A stretch of 64,000 bases of DNA from Streptomyces sp. V3I7 (GCF_030817495.1 NZ_JAUSZK010000001.1:4505001-4569000); one strand, 5' to 3'; positions 33,856 through 44,220 are shown, counted from the first letter of the stretch. Notes: generated by a model from the sequence alone, not told the origin. Numbers and translations are program-made.

Positions 33856-34812
33856 TCAGGAGCCGCCGTTGATCTTGGCCTCGGTCACGGCGCCGTCCGT
33901 GACGTTCCACTTCTTGAGGATCTTCTGGTAGTCGCCGTTCTTGACGATCGCGTCCATGGCCGCCTGGAGCGCGTCGCGCAGCTGGGTGTTGCCCTTGCTG
34001 ACGCCGATGCCGTACGGACCGGCCTCGATCTGGTCGCCGACCACCTCGAAGTCCTTGCCCGCGCCCGAGGTCTTCGCGTTGTACGCGGCGACCGGGAAGT
34101 CGTTGAGGTCCGCGACGGACGCGCCCTGCTTGAGGCGGAGCAGCGCCTCGGGGTCGGTGTCGAAGGTCTGGAGCTTGATGGCCTTCTTGTGGTCCTTGGC
34201 GCACTTCTTGTTCTGCGCCTTGGCGATGCCCTCGGAGGTGGTGCCGCGCTGGAGCGCGACGACCTTGCCGCACAGGTCGTCCAGGGTCTTGATGCCCTTG
34301 GGGTTGCCCTTCTGGACGAGGATCGAGGTACCGGCGGTGAAGTAGTCGACGAAGTCGATGCCCTGGCCGGCCTTCTTGCCCGTCTCCGAGTCGATGCCGT
34401 TCTGGCGGTCCTTCGTGTCGTTCATCGCCGACATGACCACGTTGAACCGCTTCGACTGCAGACCCACGATGAGCTGGTCGAACTTGCCGTTCTGGAACTG
34501 GAACTTCACGCCCAGCTGCTTGCCGAGGGCGTCCGCGATCTCCGGGTCGATGCCGACGGCCTTGCCGCCCTGCATGTACTCGACCGGCGGGTACGCGATG
34601 TCGGAACCCACCTTGATGACGCCCGCCTTGCGGATGTCGGCGGGGAGCTTGTCTGCGAGCGGGGCGTTGGCCGTGGTGGAGCCGCCCCCATTGGCCTTGT
34701 CTGTCTGGTCACCGCAACCGGTGAGCAGCAGGGCGCCGGCGACCGCGATCGCACCGACCGCTGCTAGCCGGGAGTGCGCCGCGGTCGTACGACGGGTGGA
34801 GCTTGCGGTCAT
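33856..34812 (-). CDS. amino-acid-binding lipoprotein of the ABC transporter
   Basis: Extracellular solute-binding protein family 3 of 318 residues. The lipobox LLLTGC ends the signal peptide (cleavage before Cys near residue 33). The mature part starts with a GGGSTTANAP linker, then DIRKAGVIKVGSDIAYPPVEYM, the typical ligand-lobe opening. It would be tethered to the membrane and deliver an amino acid to the permease. First gene of the operon; the ATG at 34812 follows GGAGGAACCCACG on the minus strand. Confidence 0.93.
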   Translation of the reverse strand: MTASSTRRTTAAHSRLAAVGAIAVAGALLLTGCGDQTDKANGGGSTTANAPLADKLPADIRKAGVIKVGSDIAYPPVEYMQGGKAVGIDPEIADALGKQLGVKFQFQNGKFDQLIVGLQSKRFNVVMSAMNDTKDRQNGIDSETGKKAGQGIDFVDYFTAGTSILVQKGNPKGIKTLDDLCGKVVALQRGTTSEGIAKAQNKKCAKDHKKAIKLQTFDTDPEALLRLKQGASVADLNDFPVAAYNAKTSGAGKDFEVVGDQIEAGPYGIGVSKGNTQLRDALQAAMDAIVKNGDYQKILKKWNVTDGAVTEAKINGGS

Positions 34813-35225
34813 CGTGGGTTCCTCCGGCGGTGGATGGATTGCCGATGGGTCGACGAGAACACACACCTTCGCGTGTTGCGACCTCGCGGGTTGACCGCAT
34901 CCTGCCACCCGAGCTGGGCCATTCAGGGGAGTCGCAATGTCAAAATCGCATAACGGGTGGTCCCGAACCCCCGCAGATCGTACATCCGCCAGACGATCCC
35001 CTGAACCGACCGAGATGTGACCTTGCGCCCATGGGACTCGTCGCCGGGGCCGTCCGTCCGGTAAGAAGGTTCTTTACTCCCCTCATCCGGGGCAGGGCGC
35101 GTTGTGCGGCGCGCCCGTCGTGTCGTGCCCGTCCGTGACAGACGAATCGGGTGGTACACGGTCCCGCCCGCTCTCCACCAGGAGCGGTCAACCCTCAACC
35201 ATGCATACCTAAGGGGTACAACGAA
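34813..35225. other. 413-bp divergent intergenic region
   Basis: Between the amino-acid transporter and malic enzyme. The malic enzyme leader ends AAGGGG 9 nt before its GTG, within an AT-richer patch (CATGCATACCTAAGGGGT). A TTGACC near 34895 and an A/T-rich CAAAATCGCATAAC near 34940 are possible promoter parts. I see no small gene or RNA fold that I can name. Confidence 0.5.
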
Positions 35226-36449
35226 GTGGCAGCGGAGATCGTCAATCCTCGCAGCGACAGCGGTACGGATCAGGACGGCGGGCCCGAGCCCCTCGACTCC
35301 TTCGACCCGGCCTTCGCGCTCCACCGCGGCGGCAAGATGGCCGTGCAGGCCACCGTGCCGGTCCGCGACAAGGACGACCTGTCCCTCGCGTACACGCCCG
35401 GCGTCGCGCGCGTGTGCACCGCGATCGCGGAGCAGCCGGAGCTGGTCAACGACTACACCTGGAAGTCGTCCGTCGTCGCTGTCGTCACCGACGGTACGGC
35501 CGTCCTCGGCCTCGGCGACATCGGCCCCGAGGCCTCCCTCCCGGTCATGGAGGGCAAGGCGATCCTGTTCAAGCAGTTCGGCGGCGTCGACGCGGTGCCG
35601 ATCGCGCTCGCCTGCACGGACACCGACGAGATCGTGGAGACCGTCGTCCGCATGGCCCCCTCCTTCGGCGGGGTCAACCTGGAGGACATCTCGGCGCCGC
35701 GGTGCTTCGAGATCGAGAAGAGGCTCCAGGAGCGGCTCGACATCCCGGTCTTCCACGACGACCAGCACGGCACCGCCGTCGTGACGCTGGCCGCGCTGCG
35801 CAACGCCGCGCGGCTGAGCGGCCGCGAGATCGGGCAGCTGCGCGCCGTCATCTCGGGTGCCGGCGCCGCTGGTGTCGCCATCGCGAAGATGCTGGTCGAG
35901 GCCGGTATCGGGGACGTCGCGGTGACCGACCGCAAGGGCGTCGTCTCCGCCGACCGGGAGGACCTGACGCCGGTCAAGCGCGAGCTGGCCTCGTTCACCA
36001 ACAAGGCGGGCCACACCGGGTCGCTGGAGGACGCGCTGGCCGGCGCCGACGTCTTCATCGGCGTCTCCGGCGGTACGGTCCCGGAGGAGGCCGTCGCCTC
36101 CATGGCCGAGGGTGCCTTCGTGTTCGCGATGGCCAACCCCAACCCCGAGGTGCACCCCGACGTCGCCCACAAGTACGCGGCGGTCGTCGCGACCGGGCGC
36201 TCGGACTTCCCGAACCAGATCAACAACGTGCTGGCGTTCCCCGGCATCTTCGCGGGCGCGCTCCAGGTGCGGGCCTCCCGGATCACCGAGGGGATGAAGA
36301 TCGCCGCGGCGGAAGCCCTGGCCTCCGTGGTCGGCGACGATCTCGCGGCCGACTACGTGATCCCCTCGCCGTTCGACGAGCGGGTCGCCCCCGCGGTGAC
36401 GGCGGCGGTCGCCGCCGCCGCCCGGGCCGAGGGCGTTGCCCGTCGCTGA
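35226..36449 (+). CDS. malic enzyme (malate dehydrogenase, oxaloacetate-decarboxylating)
   Basis: Enzyme of 407 residues that converts malate to pyruvate and CO2 with reduction of NAD(P). Seen motifs: [28 protein letters not shown], the metal-binding [12 protein letters not shown], and the dinucleotide fold [19 protein letters not shown]. This is the short bacterial form without a phosphotransacetylase domain. The order matches the S. coelicolor locus that I recall as the NAD-dependent enzyme, but cofactor choice is not decided by the sequence. A terminator follows at once. Confidence 0.94.
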   Translation: MAAEIVNPRSDSGTDQDGGPEPLDSFDPAFALHRGGKMAVQATVPVRDKDDLSLAYTPGVARVCTAIAEQPELVNDYTWKSSVVAVVTDGTAVLGLGDIGPEASLPVMEGKAILFKQFGGVDAVPIALACTDTDEIVETVVRMAPSFGGVNLEDISAPRCFEIEKRLQERLDIPVFHDDQHGTAVVTLAALRNAARLSGREIGQLRAVISGAGAAGVAIAKMLVEAGIGDVAVTDRKGVVSADREDLTPVKRELASFTNKAGHTGSLEDALAGADVFIGVSGGTVPEEAVASMAEGAFVFAMANPNPEVHPDVAHKYAAVVATGRSDFPNQINNVLAFPGIFAGALQVRASRITEGMKIAAAEALASVVGDDLAADYVIPSPFDERVAPAVTAAVAAAARAEGVARR

Positions 36450-36459
36450 CGTCGGGCTG

Positions 36460-36489
36460 AATGGCCCCGCCCGTTTGGGCGGGGCCATT
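36460..36489 (+). terminator. intrinsic terminator after the malic enzyme gene
   Basis: AATGGCCCCGCCC / GGGCGGGGCCATT, a 13-bp stem with loop GTTT, followed by TCTCCATT, 11 bp after the stop codon. Confidence 0.88.
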
Positions 36490-36649
36490 TCTCCATTCCC
36501 GCCCGTATGCGGTGGGCTGGGTGGTCGTTCGGGGGCTGCGCCCCGCCCCCCGCTTCGGTATGGCTGGGACTTTCGTCGTCGTGCAAGAGGGCGTGTGTCA
36601 CAGGCCCGTGCGGTTCCGTCCGCCGGGCCGAGAACCTATCGTCAAGTCC

Positions 36650-37615
36650 ATGTTCGCTGTCTACGCCGCCCGAATCGACCGGGACCAGCCGCTCACCGGC
36701 CTTGAGTTGGGGGAGCGCCCGGCCCCCGAGGCCCGCCCCGGCTGGAGCACCGTGAACGTCCGGGCCGCCTCCCTCAACCACCATGACCTCTGGTCGCTCC
36801 GCGGCGTCGGCCTCCCGGAGGAGCGGCTGCCGATGATCCTCGGCTGCGACGCCGCCGGCATCGACGCGGACGGCAACGAGGTCGTCCTGCACTCCGTCAT
36901 CGGCCAGACCGGTCACGGCGTCGGCCCCAAGGAGCCCCGCTCCATCCTCACCGAGCGCTACCCGGGCACCTTCGCCGAGCAGGTTTCCGTGCCGACCTGG
37001 AACATCCTGCCCAAGCCCAAGGGGCTCTCCTTCGAGGAGGCCGCCTGTCTGCCCACGGCCTGGCTGACGGCGTACCGGATGCTCTTCACCAACGCCGGGG
37101 TGCGCCCCGGCGACTCGGTCCTCGTGCAGGGCGCGGGCGGCGGCGTCGCCACCGCGGCGATCGTGCTCGCCAAGGCGGCCGGGCTGCGGGTCTTCGCCAC
37201 CAGCCGGGACGAGACCAAGCGCAAGCGGGCGCTGGAGCTCGGGGCCGTGGAGGCGGTGGAGCCGGGTGAGCGGCTGTCGCAGCGCGTGGACGCCGTCATC
37301 GAGACGGTCGGCGCCGCGACCTGGTCCCACTCGGTGAAGTCGCTGCGGCCGGGCGGCACCATCGTCATCTCCGGTGCCACGAGCGGCGACCGGCCGTCCC
37401 ACGCCGAGCTGACCCGGATCTTCTTCCTCGAACTCAAGGTCGTCGGCTCCACGATGGGCACCAAGGAGGAGCTGGAGGACCTGCTGTCCTTCTGCGCCGC
37501 CACCGGTGTGCGCCCCGTCATCGACGAGGTCCTCCCCCTCGACCGCGCCCGCGAGGGCTTCGAACGGATGGAGTCGGGCGGCCAGTTCGGAAAGATCGTG
37601 CTCACCAACAGCTGA
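36650..37615 (+). CDS. zinc-less alcohol dehydrogenase / quinone oxidoreductase-like
   Basis: MDR-superfamily oxidoreductase of 321 residues. The GroES-like part has SLNHHDLWSLRGVGLP and the nucleotide fold has VLVQGAGGGVATAAIVLAKAAG and FATSRDETK. The second, structural zinc cysteine cluster of classical ADH is missing, so it resembles NADPH:quinone reductases. The ATG at 36650 follows a CCTATCGT patch, possibly a -10 of a near-leaderless mRNA. Substrate unknown. Confidence 0.86.
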   Translation: MFAVYAARIDRDQPLTGLELGERPAPEARPGWSTVNVRAASLNHHDLWSLRGVGLPEERLPMILGCDAAGIDADGNEVVLHSVIGQTGHGVGPKEPRSILTERYPGTFAEQVSVPTWNILPKPKGLSFEEAACLPTAWLTAYRMLFTNAGVRPGDSVLVQGAGGGVATAAIVLAKAAGLRVFATSRDETKRKRALELGAVEAVEPGERLSQRVDAVIETVGAATWSHSVKSLRPGGTIVISGATSGDRPSHAELTRIFFLELKVVGSTMGTKEELEDLLSFCAATGVRPVIDEVLPLDRAREGFERMESGGQFGKIVLTNS

Positions 37616-37696
37616 TCGCCGCCGCCGTACGACGGCCGGTCCGGGCGCCCCCCGGACCGGCCGTCGGCGTCTGCGTGGGCGTCTGCCTCTGCCGGG

Positions 37697-38791
37697 TCAG
37701 ACCGTCGGGCGGCGCAGTATCGCGCCGATGTGGGCCGCAGCCGTCGACAGATGCCGCCGGGCGTCGTCGAGTTGGCCCGGCGTGACCCCGTGGTCGCGGG
37801 CCGCGTCGCGGATGTCGTCCCGGAAGCGGTCCAGCAGTCGGTCGAGGTCGCGGACCGGGTCGCCGGTGGGGCTCTCGTGCGCCCAGGCCGGTTCGTACGC
37901 CGCCGGGAAGTCCTCGGGGGTCTCGGTGTACTCCGGCGCGGGCGCCGACTTGGCGGAACCGGAACCGGAACCGGAACCGGAACCGGAACCGGAACCGGAA
38001 CCGGCGCCGGCGCCGCTGCCGGGGCGGCCGAAGCTGTAGTCCTTCCCGAACTCCTTGCCGAACTCGCCGAACTCCTTGGCCAGTTCGGTCAGCCCCTCGC
38101 GAACGCCATTGGGCCAGTCGCCCCGGGTGAAGTGGTCCTGCACCCGTTCCTGGACCCGCTGTGCGATGCGCTGGACCTCCTCCTGGGCCTGGGCCCGTGC
38201 CCGCGCCTGGGCCTCCTGGGCCTGGTGGCGGGCGCGCTGGGCCTCCTCGCGGGCGCGGCGGCTCTCGTCCTTGGCGCGCCGGGCCTGCTCCTTCCACTCC
38301 TGCTTGGCGCGGCGCATCTCCTCCTTGGCCGCGCGCCAGGCCTCCTTGTCGCCCCGGTCGCCGTACTCCCCGAAGGTGCCGCGCTCGCCGTACGCCGGCC
38401 CGCGCCTCGCCTCGGAGGCGGCGGCCCGCACCTCGCGGCGCAGATCGCCCGCGGCGCCGCGCACGTCCGCCCGTATTTCGGCGGCGAGTTCGGCGACCGA
38501 CTCACCGATCTCCAGCTCCAGATCGGCCAGTTCACCGCTGCGGTCGGCCAGTTCGGCGCGGCCGGCGTCGGTGATGGCGTACACCTTGCGGCCGCCCTCG
38601 GTGGTGTGGGTGACCAGGCCCTCGGCCTCCAGCTTGGCCAGCCGGGGGTAGACGGTGCCCGCCGACGGTGCGTACAGCCCCTGGAAACGCTCCTCGAGGA
38701 GGCGGATCACCTCGTAGCCGTGGCGCGGGGCCTCGTCGAGCAGCTTGAGCAGGTAGAGGCGGAGGCGGCCGTGGGCGAAGACGGGAGGCAT
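37697..38791 (-). CDS. PadR-like regulator with long C-terminal coiled coil
   Basis: Protein of 364 residues. Residues 1-80 are a PadR winged helix (LYLLKLLDEAPRHGYEVIRLL, SAGTVYPRLAKLEAEGLV). Residues ~95-235 are a highly charged helical region (KEEMRRAKQEWKEQARRAK). A (Gly-Ser)n linker from the GGAACC microsatellite follows, and a final helical part ends LSTAAAHIGAILRRPTV. It lies 1 bp after the DUF4097 gene and is surely co-transcribed. PadR proteins usually repress their own operon; a palindromic AT-rich operator is present upstream of DUF4097. Confidence 0.88.
   Translation of the reverse strand: MPPVFAHGRLRLYLLKLLDEAPRHGYEVIRLLEERFQGLYAPSAGTVYPRLAKLEAEGLVTHTTEGGRKVYAITDAGRAELADRSGELADLELEIGESVAELAAEIRADVRGAAGDLRREVRAAASEARRGPAYGERGTFGEYGDRGDKEAWRAAKEEMRRAKQEWKEQARRAKDESRRAREEAQRARHQAQEAQARARAQAQEEVQRIAQRVQERVQDHFTRGDWPNGVREGLTELAKEFGEFGKEFGKDYSFGRPGSGAGAGSGSGSGSGSGSGSGSAKSAPAPEYTETPEDFPAAYEPAWAHESPTGDPVRDLDRLLDRFRDDIRDAARDHGVTPGQLDDARRHLSTAAAHIGAILRRPTV
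37955..38002. repeat. hexanucleotide microsatellite (GGAACC)8
   Basis: Eight perfect tandem GGAACC units inside the PadR-like gene. On the coding strand they read GGTTCC, giving eight Gly-Ser dipeptides. Changes of unit number keep the frame and would alter only linker length between the coiled coil and the C-terminal helix. Confidence 0.97.
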
Positions 38792-38792
38792 G

Positions 38793-39770
38793 TCAGAGCA
38801 CCTTCTTGTCGGTCGTGCCGTCGGCCGGGGTGCTGCTCGCGCCGCCACCCTGGCCGGAATCTGCATTCTCCCCCGTGTCGTCCGGTGCTCCGGCCGTGCT
38901 CCCGGCGGGCTTCGCGCCCGCTGCCGAAGACTTGGTGCCGTCCGAGCCGGCGATGTCCTCGTCCTCCCGGGGCGGGCGGCGCAGCAGCGCGATGGAGCCG
39001 GAGACCGTCGTGGCCCGGAGCTTGCCGTTGCCCGCGCCGAGGCGGCCGGTGATCTTGTGGGCGCCCCACTGGCCGTGGACGCGCAGTCCGTCGAAGGCGT
39101 TGGAGATCGTGCCGCTCGCCGTGTTCGCCTCCACCTCCGCGTCCGCCGGATGCGGCAGACGTATGGCGATCTCCCCGGAGACGCTGGTCAGCCGGACGTC
39201 GGTCGGCCCGTCCGGATCGAGGTCGATGATCACCGAGCCGCTGACCGAGTCGGCCCGCACGGCGGAGCCCGCGCCTTCGAGGACGGTCAGGTCGCCCGAG
39301 ACGGAGTTGAAGCGCAGATCGCCGGTGACGGCCTGGGCCTCCAGGTTCCCCGACACCGTGTCCGCGCGCACCGGGCCGGACAGCCCGACGAGTGTCGTGT
39401 CACCGGTGACGCCCTTGACCACCGACGTCCCCCGGATCCCCGAGACCACGGCGCCGGCGCCGACCACGCCCACCTCCACGCGCGTGTCCGCCGGGACCGC
39501 GAGGGAGACCACGGCGCTGCGCCGCCAGCCCTTGCGGTCGAGCCACTTGAGGAAGCCCTTCCAGGGCAGGTCCTCGTACGCCACGGTCAGCGTGCCGCCC
39601 TCCTGGGTCACCACCAGGGGCGGTCCCTCGATCGAGGTGACCTCCAGGCGGGCGGAACCCTCCTCGGTGCCCACGACGTTGACCGTTCCGTTCACGATGC
39701 GCACATGCAGGTCGCTCACGGGAGCGTCGAAGGTGAGTTTCCTCGGCTCGGCGACGGACCACTCGGACAT
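38793..39770 (-). CDS. DUF4097 beta-solenoid-like protein
   Basis: Protein of 325 residues built from repeated short beta units (VSGDLTVLEGAGSAVRADSV, then VSGEIAIRL, then TASGTISNAF), the DUF4097/adhesin-like fold. No signal peptide is seen. A disordered C-terminus (residues ~270-325) is Gly/Ala/Asp-rich. It is the first gene of an operon with the PadR-like regulator, a common pairing whose function is unknown; it may sense envelope stress. The ATG at 39770 is preferred to upstream starts that lie in the operator region. Confidence 0.85.
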   Translation of the reverse strand: MSEWSVAEPRKLTFDAPVSDLHVRIVNGTVNVVGTEEGSARLEVTSIEGPPLVVTQEGGTLTVAYEDLPWKGFLKWLDRKGWRRSAVVSLAVPADTRVEVGVVGAGAVVSGIRGTSVVKGVTGDTTLVGLSGPVRADTVSGNLEAQAVTGDLRFNSVSGDLTVLEGAGSAVRADSVSGSVIIDLDPDGPTDVRLTSVSGEIAIRLPHPADAEVEANTASGTISNAFDGLRVHGQWGAHKITGRLGAGNGKLRATTVSGSIALLRRPPREDEDIAGSDGTKSSAAGAKPAGSTAGAPDDTGENADSGQGGGASSTPADGTTDKKVL

Positions 39771-39807
39771 GGTGCTGGACCTCCTCGACCGACACGACAC
39801 GCCATAT

Positions 39808-39838
39808 CGCGTCTTCCTGAGAACACGATATATCGCGG
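39808..39838. promoter_or_regulatory. palindromic AT-rich operator of the DUF4097-padR operon
   Basis: Contains the perfect palindrome CGATATATCG (39826-39835) within ACACGATATATCGCG, and a second half-like copy CGCCATATCGCG just before it (39810-39821). It lies 38-68 bp upstream of the DUF4097 start, where a PadR autorepressor would bind. It is one of the most AT-rich spots in the window. Confidence 0.65.
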
Positions 39839-39947
39839 CTTTGGAAAGTCAAGGCACTTGTTCCACCACCAGTTGCTTAGGCTGTCGGCATAACCCGAGT
39901 GCACCCGAGCCCACCGGAGTGCAGACGTAGCGCAGGAGAGACAGCCC

Positions 39948-40127
39948 ATGTACTTCACCGACCGCGGCATCGAGGAGCTGGAGAAGCGGCGCGGCGAGGA
40001 GGAGGTCACTTTCGAGTGGCTTGCCGAGCAGCTGCGGACCTTCGTCGACCTCAACCCGGACTTCGAGGTTCCGGTGGAGCGCCTGGCGACCTGGCTGGCC
40101 CGGCTCGACGACGAGGACGACGACTAG
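39948..40127 (+). CDS. small acidic protein (DUF6104-like)
   Basis: Protein of 59 residues (MYFTDRGIEELEKRRGEEEV to LARLDDEDDD), acidic with a helical middle, matching a small conserved actinobacterial family that I associate with DUF6104. Function unknown. The ATG follows GCAGGAGAGAC. The TAG stop is in the CTAG at the left end of MITE copy 2. If the element inserted after the gene formed, the stop codon was kept by the target duplication. Confidence 0.82.
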   Translation: MYFTDRGIEELEKRRGEEEVTFEWLAEQLRTFVDLNPDFEVPVERLATWLARLDDEDDD

Positions 40128-40349
40128 GGCCTGTCGTTTGGATCATCCCGGCGTCGCGGGGCCTGGCACGCACATCTGCCGCGTTGTCGTCGGTTGCCAA
40201 CTCCCCCACGCTCGGCTCCGCTCGCGCGGGGGGACCCCCATCGCGTTGACGCCCTCCTCCGCCTTGCAGCTGCACGCACCAGACCCCGCTCGGGTCGGTC
40301 GAGAAGTACCGCACCTCACAGCCGGCCTGATCCAAACGACAGACCCTAG
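40124..40349. mobile_element. MITE-like repeat, copy 2 (226 bp)
   Basis: Same length as copy 1 and in the same orientation, differing by only a few bases (for example GGATCATCCCGGCGTCGC against GGATAATCCCGGCATCGC). Inverted ends and CTAG at both borders are as in copy 1. It overlaps the TAG stop of the small acidic protein gene and is followed by the kgd terminator. Confidence 0.87.
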
Positions 40350-40370
40350 CGGGACCGCGGACAAGCCGAA

Positions 40371-40402
40371 GGGCCCGGCACCGGAAATCCGGTGCCGGGC
40401 CC
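40371..40402 (-). terminator. kgd terminator
   Basis: GGGCCCGGCACCGG / CCGGTGCCGGGCCC, a perfect 14-bp stem with loop AAAT, 36 bp past the kgd stop on the minus strand. Confidence 0.85.
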
Positions 40403-40437
40403 CTCCGCGTCAGGCCGCGTCAGGCCACTTCAGAGGC

Positions 40438-43400
40438 TCACGCCTCGAAGACCTCGCGGACCAGCTGCTCCTGCTCGGCCTGGTGGCGCTTCGCGGAGCC
40501 CACCGCCGGGGACGAGCCGTGCGGGCGCGAGATGCGGCGCAGGCGCTCGCCGTGCGGGACGTCCGCGCCGACCGCCAGGTCGAGGCAGTCGATCAGGTTG
40601 AGAGCCATGAACGGCCAGGCACCCTGGTTCGCCGGCTCCTCCTGCACCCACAGGTACTTCTCGGCACCCGGGTACTTGTTGACCTCGGCCTGGAGCTCGG
40701 CACCCGGCAGCGGGTACAGGCGCTCGAGGCGGATGATCGCCGTGTCCGTGGCGCCGCGCTTCTTACGCTCGGCCTCCAGGTCGTAGTAGACCTTGCCCGC
40801 GCAGAAGACGACCTTGCGCACCGCGGCCGGGTCCACCGACGCGTCGCCGATGACCGGGCGGAACTCGCCCGACGTGAACTCCTCCGCCTTCGAGGCCGCG
40901 GCCTTCAGGCGCAGCATCGACTTCGGGGTGAAGACGACCAGCGGCTTGTGGTGCGGGTTGTGCACCTGCCACCGCAGGAGGTGGAAGTAGTTCGACGGCA
41001 GGGTCGGCATGGCGACCGTCATGTTGTTCTGGGCGCAGAGCTGCAGGAAGCGCTCCGGGCGGGCCGACGAGTGGTCGGGGCCCTGGCCCTCGTAGCCGTG
41101 GGGGAGGAGGAGCGTTACGCCGCTCGTCTGACCCCACTTCTGCTCCGCGGACGAGATGAACTCGTCCACGACCGTCTGCGCGCCGTTGACGAAGTCGCCG
41201 AACTGCGCCTCCCACATCACCAGCGCGTCCGGGCGGGCGAGCGAGTAGCCGTACTCGAAGCCCATCGCCGCGTACTCGGAGAGCAGCGAGTTGTAGACGT
41301 TCAGCCGGGCCTGGTCCTCGGAGAGGTAGAGCAGCGGCGTGAAGTCCTCGCCCGTGGCGCGGTCGATGAGGACCGCGTGGCGCTGGCCGAAGGTGCCGCG
41401 CTGGGAGTCCTGGCCCGCCAGGCGGACCGGGGTGCCCTCGAGGAGCAGCGAACCGATGGCCAGGGTCTCGCCCATGCCCCAGTCGATCGTGCCGTCCTCG
41501 ACCATCGCCGCCCGGCGCTGCAGCTGCGGCAGCAGACGCGGGTGGACGGTGATGTTGTCGGGGATGTTGACCTGCGACTCGGCGATCCGCTTGACGGTCT
41601 CCGAGGAGATCGCGGTCGGGACCGCGACCGGGAAGCCGTCCTGCGGCGCCTGGGACTCGCCCTGCGGCGACTGGGCCGTGGCCTCGCGGACCTCGGTGAA
41701 GACCTTCTCCAGCTGGCCCTGGTAGTCCTGCAGCGCCTGCTCGGCCTCTTCCAGGGTGATGTCGCCGCGACCGATCAGGGACTCGGTGTAGAGCTTGCGC
41801 ACCGAGCGCTTCTTGTCGATCAGGTCGTACATCAGCGGCTGGGTGAAGGCCGGGTTGTCCGACTCGTTGTGACCGCGGCGGCGGTAGCAGATGAGGTCGA
41901 TCACCACGTCCTTGTTGAACGCCTGGCGGAACTCGAAGGCCAGACGGGCAACCCGCACGACGGCCTCGGGGTCGTCGCCGTTCACGTGGAAGATCGGGGC
42001 CTCGATCATGCGGGCCACGTCCGTCGCGTACATGGAGGAACGCGAGGACTCGGGGGCCGCGGTGAAGCCGACCTGGTTGTTGATGACGATGTGGACCGTG
42101 CCGCCGGTGCGGTAGCCGCGCAGCTGCGACATGTTCAGGGTCTCGGCCACCACGCCCTGGCCAGCGAAGGCCGCGTCGCCGTGGATCGCCACCGGCAGGA
42201 CGGTGAAGTCCGTGCCGCCCTTGTTGATGATGTCCTGCTTGGCGCGGGCGACGCCCTCCAGGACCGGGTCCACCGCCTCCAAGTGCGAGGGGTTGGCGAC
42301 CAGGGAGACCGCGATCTGCTCGCCGTCCAGGCCCGTGAAGGTGCCCTCGGCGCCCAGGTGGTACTTCACGTCGCCGGAGCCGTGCATCGACTTCGGGTCG
42401 AGGTTGCCCTCGAACTCGCGGAAGATCTGCGCGTACGACTTGCCGACGATGTTGGCCAGGACGTTCAGGCGGCCGCGGTGGGCCATTCCGATGACGACCT
42501 CGTCCAGACGGGACTCGGCGGCGCTGTCGATGACCGCGTCCAGCAGCGGGATGACGGACTCGCCGCCCTCCAGCGAGAAGCGCTTCTGGCCGACGTACTT
42601 CGTCTGCAGGAAGGTCTCGAAGGCCTCGGCCGAGTTCAGGCGGCGCAGGATGCGCAGCTGCTCCTCGCGCTCCGGCTTGGTGTGCGGGCGCTCGACGCGG
42701 TCCTGGATCCACTTGCGCTGCTTGGGGTCCTGGATGTGCATGAACTCGATGCCGGTGGTGCGGCAGTACGAGTCGCGCAGCACGCCGAGGATGTCGCGCA
42801 GCTTCATCATCGACTTGCCGGCGAAGCCGCCGACGGCGAACTCGCGCTCCAGGTCCCACAGGGTGAGGCCGTGCTCGGTGATGTCCAGGTCGGGGTGCTT
42901 GCGCTGCTGGTACTCCAGCGGGTCGGTGTCGGCCATGACGTGGCCGCGGACCCGGTAGGAGTGGATCAGCTCGAAGACGCGGGCGGCCTTCGTGACGTCG
43001 TCGTCGTGGCTGGCGTCGATGTCCTTGAGCCAGCGGACCGGCTCGTAGGGGATGCGGAGCGCCTCGAAGATCTCGTCGTAGAAGCCGTTCTCGCCGAGGA
43101 GGAGGTTCGCGACCTGGCGCAGGAACTCGCCGGAGGCGGCGCCCTGGATGACCCGGTGGTCGTAGGTCGACGTGAGCGTCATGACCTTGGAGACACCGAG
43201 CTTGTTCAGGGTGTCCTGGCTGGTGCCCTGGAACTCCGCGGGGTAGTCCATGGAGCCGACGCCCATGATGACCGACTGGCCGGGCATCAGACGCGGGACC
43301 GAGTGGACGGTGCCGAGGCCGCCGGGGTTGGTCAGGGAGACCGTGACACCGGTGAAGTCGTCCATCGTCAGCTTGCCGTCGCGGGCGCGGCGGACGATGT

Positions 43401-44220
43401 CCTCGTAGGCCTGCCAGAACTCGAAGAAGTTCAGCGTCTCGGCCTTCTTGATCGCCGCGACGACCAGCTGGCGGTCGCCGTTGGGCTTGACCAGGTCGAT
43501 GGCGAGACCGAGGTTGACGTGCGGCGGCTTGACGAGGGTGGGCTTCCCGTCCTTCTCGCCGAACGACCAGTTCATCGCCGGCATGGCCTTGATGGCCTGC
43601 ACCATCGCGAAGCCGATCAGGTGCGTGAAGGAGATCTTCCCGCCCCGGGCGCGCTTCAGGTGGTTGTTGATGACGATGCGGTTGTCGAACAGCAGCTTCA
43701 CCGGGACCGCGCGGACCGAGGTGGCGGTCGGCAGCTCCAGCGAGGCGTTCATGTTCTTGGCGACCGCGGCGGCGGGACCGCGCAGCGTGATCAGCTCGGG
43801 ACCCTCTGGCGCCTCGCCCGCGGGCTTCGCCTTCGGCGCGGCGGCGGGCTGGGCGGCCTTCGCCGGGGCGGCGGCCGCGGGCTTCGCGGCGGCGGGCGCC
43901 GGGGGCGCGGCCGGGGCAGCGGGCTGTGCGGCGGCGGGAGCCGGCGCCGGAGCCGCCGGGGCGGCCGGAGCGGGCGTGGTGGTGGTCGCTGCGGCCCCCG
44001 CGGCCGCAGTACCCGCCGGAGCCTGCGAGGCGGCGGCCCCCGGCTTGTAGTCGGCGAAGAAGTCCCACCAGGCACGGTCTACCGAATTCGGGTCCTGGAG
44101 GTACTGCTGATAGATCTCGTCGACGAGCCACTCATTGGGACCGAACGCAGCAGCGGGGTTCTTCCCCGCTTGATCGTCGGTCGAGATGCTCGATGCGTTA
44201 CTCGGGGACTGTGGCGACAC
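40438..44220 (-). CDS. kgd: multifunctional 2-oxoglutarate dehydrogenase E1/E2 (Kgd/SucA)
   Basis: Actinobacterial fusion of 1260 residues for the TCA step from 2-oxoglutarate. Residues 1-50 carry the E1 N-terminal segment ([16 protein letters not shown]). A long Ala/Pro linker (~50-125) follows. The E2 acyltransferase core has [18 protein letters not shown] with catalytic His. The E1 part has [17 protein letters not shown], the TPP site [20 protein letters not shown] and [10 protein letters not shown]. It has no lipoyl domain and is expected to work in a mixed complex with pyruvate dehydrogenase E2, regulated by a GarA-type protein. The GTG at 44220 reads [13 protein letters not shown] as in homologues. 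Confidence 0.96.
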   Translation of the reverse strand: MSPQSPSNASSISTDDQAGKNPAAAFGPNEWLVDEIYQQYLQDPNSVDRAWWDFFADYKPGAAASQAPAGTAAAGAAATTTTPAPAAPAAPAPAPAAAQPAAPAAPPAPAAAKPAAAAPAKAAQPAAAPKAKPAGEAPEGPELITLRGPAAAVAKNMNASLELPTATSVRAVPVKLLFDNRIVINNHLKRARGGKISFTHLIGFAMVQAIKAMPAMNWSFGEKDGKPTLVKPPHVNLGLAIDLVKPNGDRQLVVAAIKKAETLNFFEFWQAYEDIVRRARDGKLTMDDFTGVTVSLTNPGGLGTVHSVPRLMPGQSVIMGVGSMDYPAEFQGTSQDTLNKLGVSKVMTLTSTYDHRVIQGAASGEFLRQVANLLLGENGFYDEIFEALRIPYEPVRWLKDIDASHDDDVTKAARVFELIHSYRVRGHVMADTDPLEYQQRKHPDLDITEHGLTLWDLEREFAVGGFAGKSMMKLRDILGVLRDSYCRTTGIEFMHIQDPKQRKWIQDRVERPHTKPEREEQLRILRRLNSAEAFETFLQTKYVGQKRFSLEGGESVIPLLDAVIDSAAESRLDEVVIGMAHRGRLNVLANIVGKSYAQIFREFEGNLDPKSMHGSGDVKYHLGAEGTFTGLDGEQIAVSLVANPSHLEAVDPVLEGVARAKQDIINKGGTDFTVLPVAIHGDAAFAGQGVVAETLNMSQLRGYRTGGTVHIVINNQVGFTAAPESSRSSMYATDVARMIEAPIFHVNGDDPEAVVRVARLAFEFRQAFNKDVVIDLICYRRRGHNESDNPAFTQPLMYDLIDKKRSVRKLYTESLIGRGDITLEEAEQALQDYQGQLEKVFTEVREATAQSPQGESQAPQDGFPVAVPTAISSETVKRIAESQVNIPDNITVHPRLLPQLQRRAAMVEDGTIDWGMGETLAIGSLLLEGTPVRLAGQDSQRGTFGQRHAVLIDRATGEDFTPLLYLSEDQARLNVYNSLLSEYAAMGFEYGYSLARPDALVMWEAQFGDFVNGAQTVVDEFISSAEQKWGQTSGVTLLLPHGYEGQGPDHSSARPERFLQLCAQNNMTVAMPTLPSNYFHLLRWQVHNPHHKPLVVFTPKSMLRLKAAASKAEEFTSGEFRPVIGDASVDPAAVRKVVFCAGKVYYDLEAERKKRGATDTAIIRLERLYPLPGAELQAEVNKYPGAEKYLWVQEEPANQGAWPFMALNLIDCLDLAVGADVPHGERLRRISRPHGSSPAVGSAKRHQAEQEQLVREVFEA

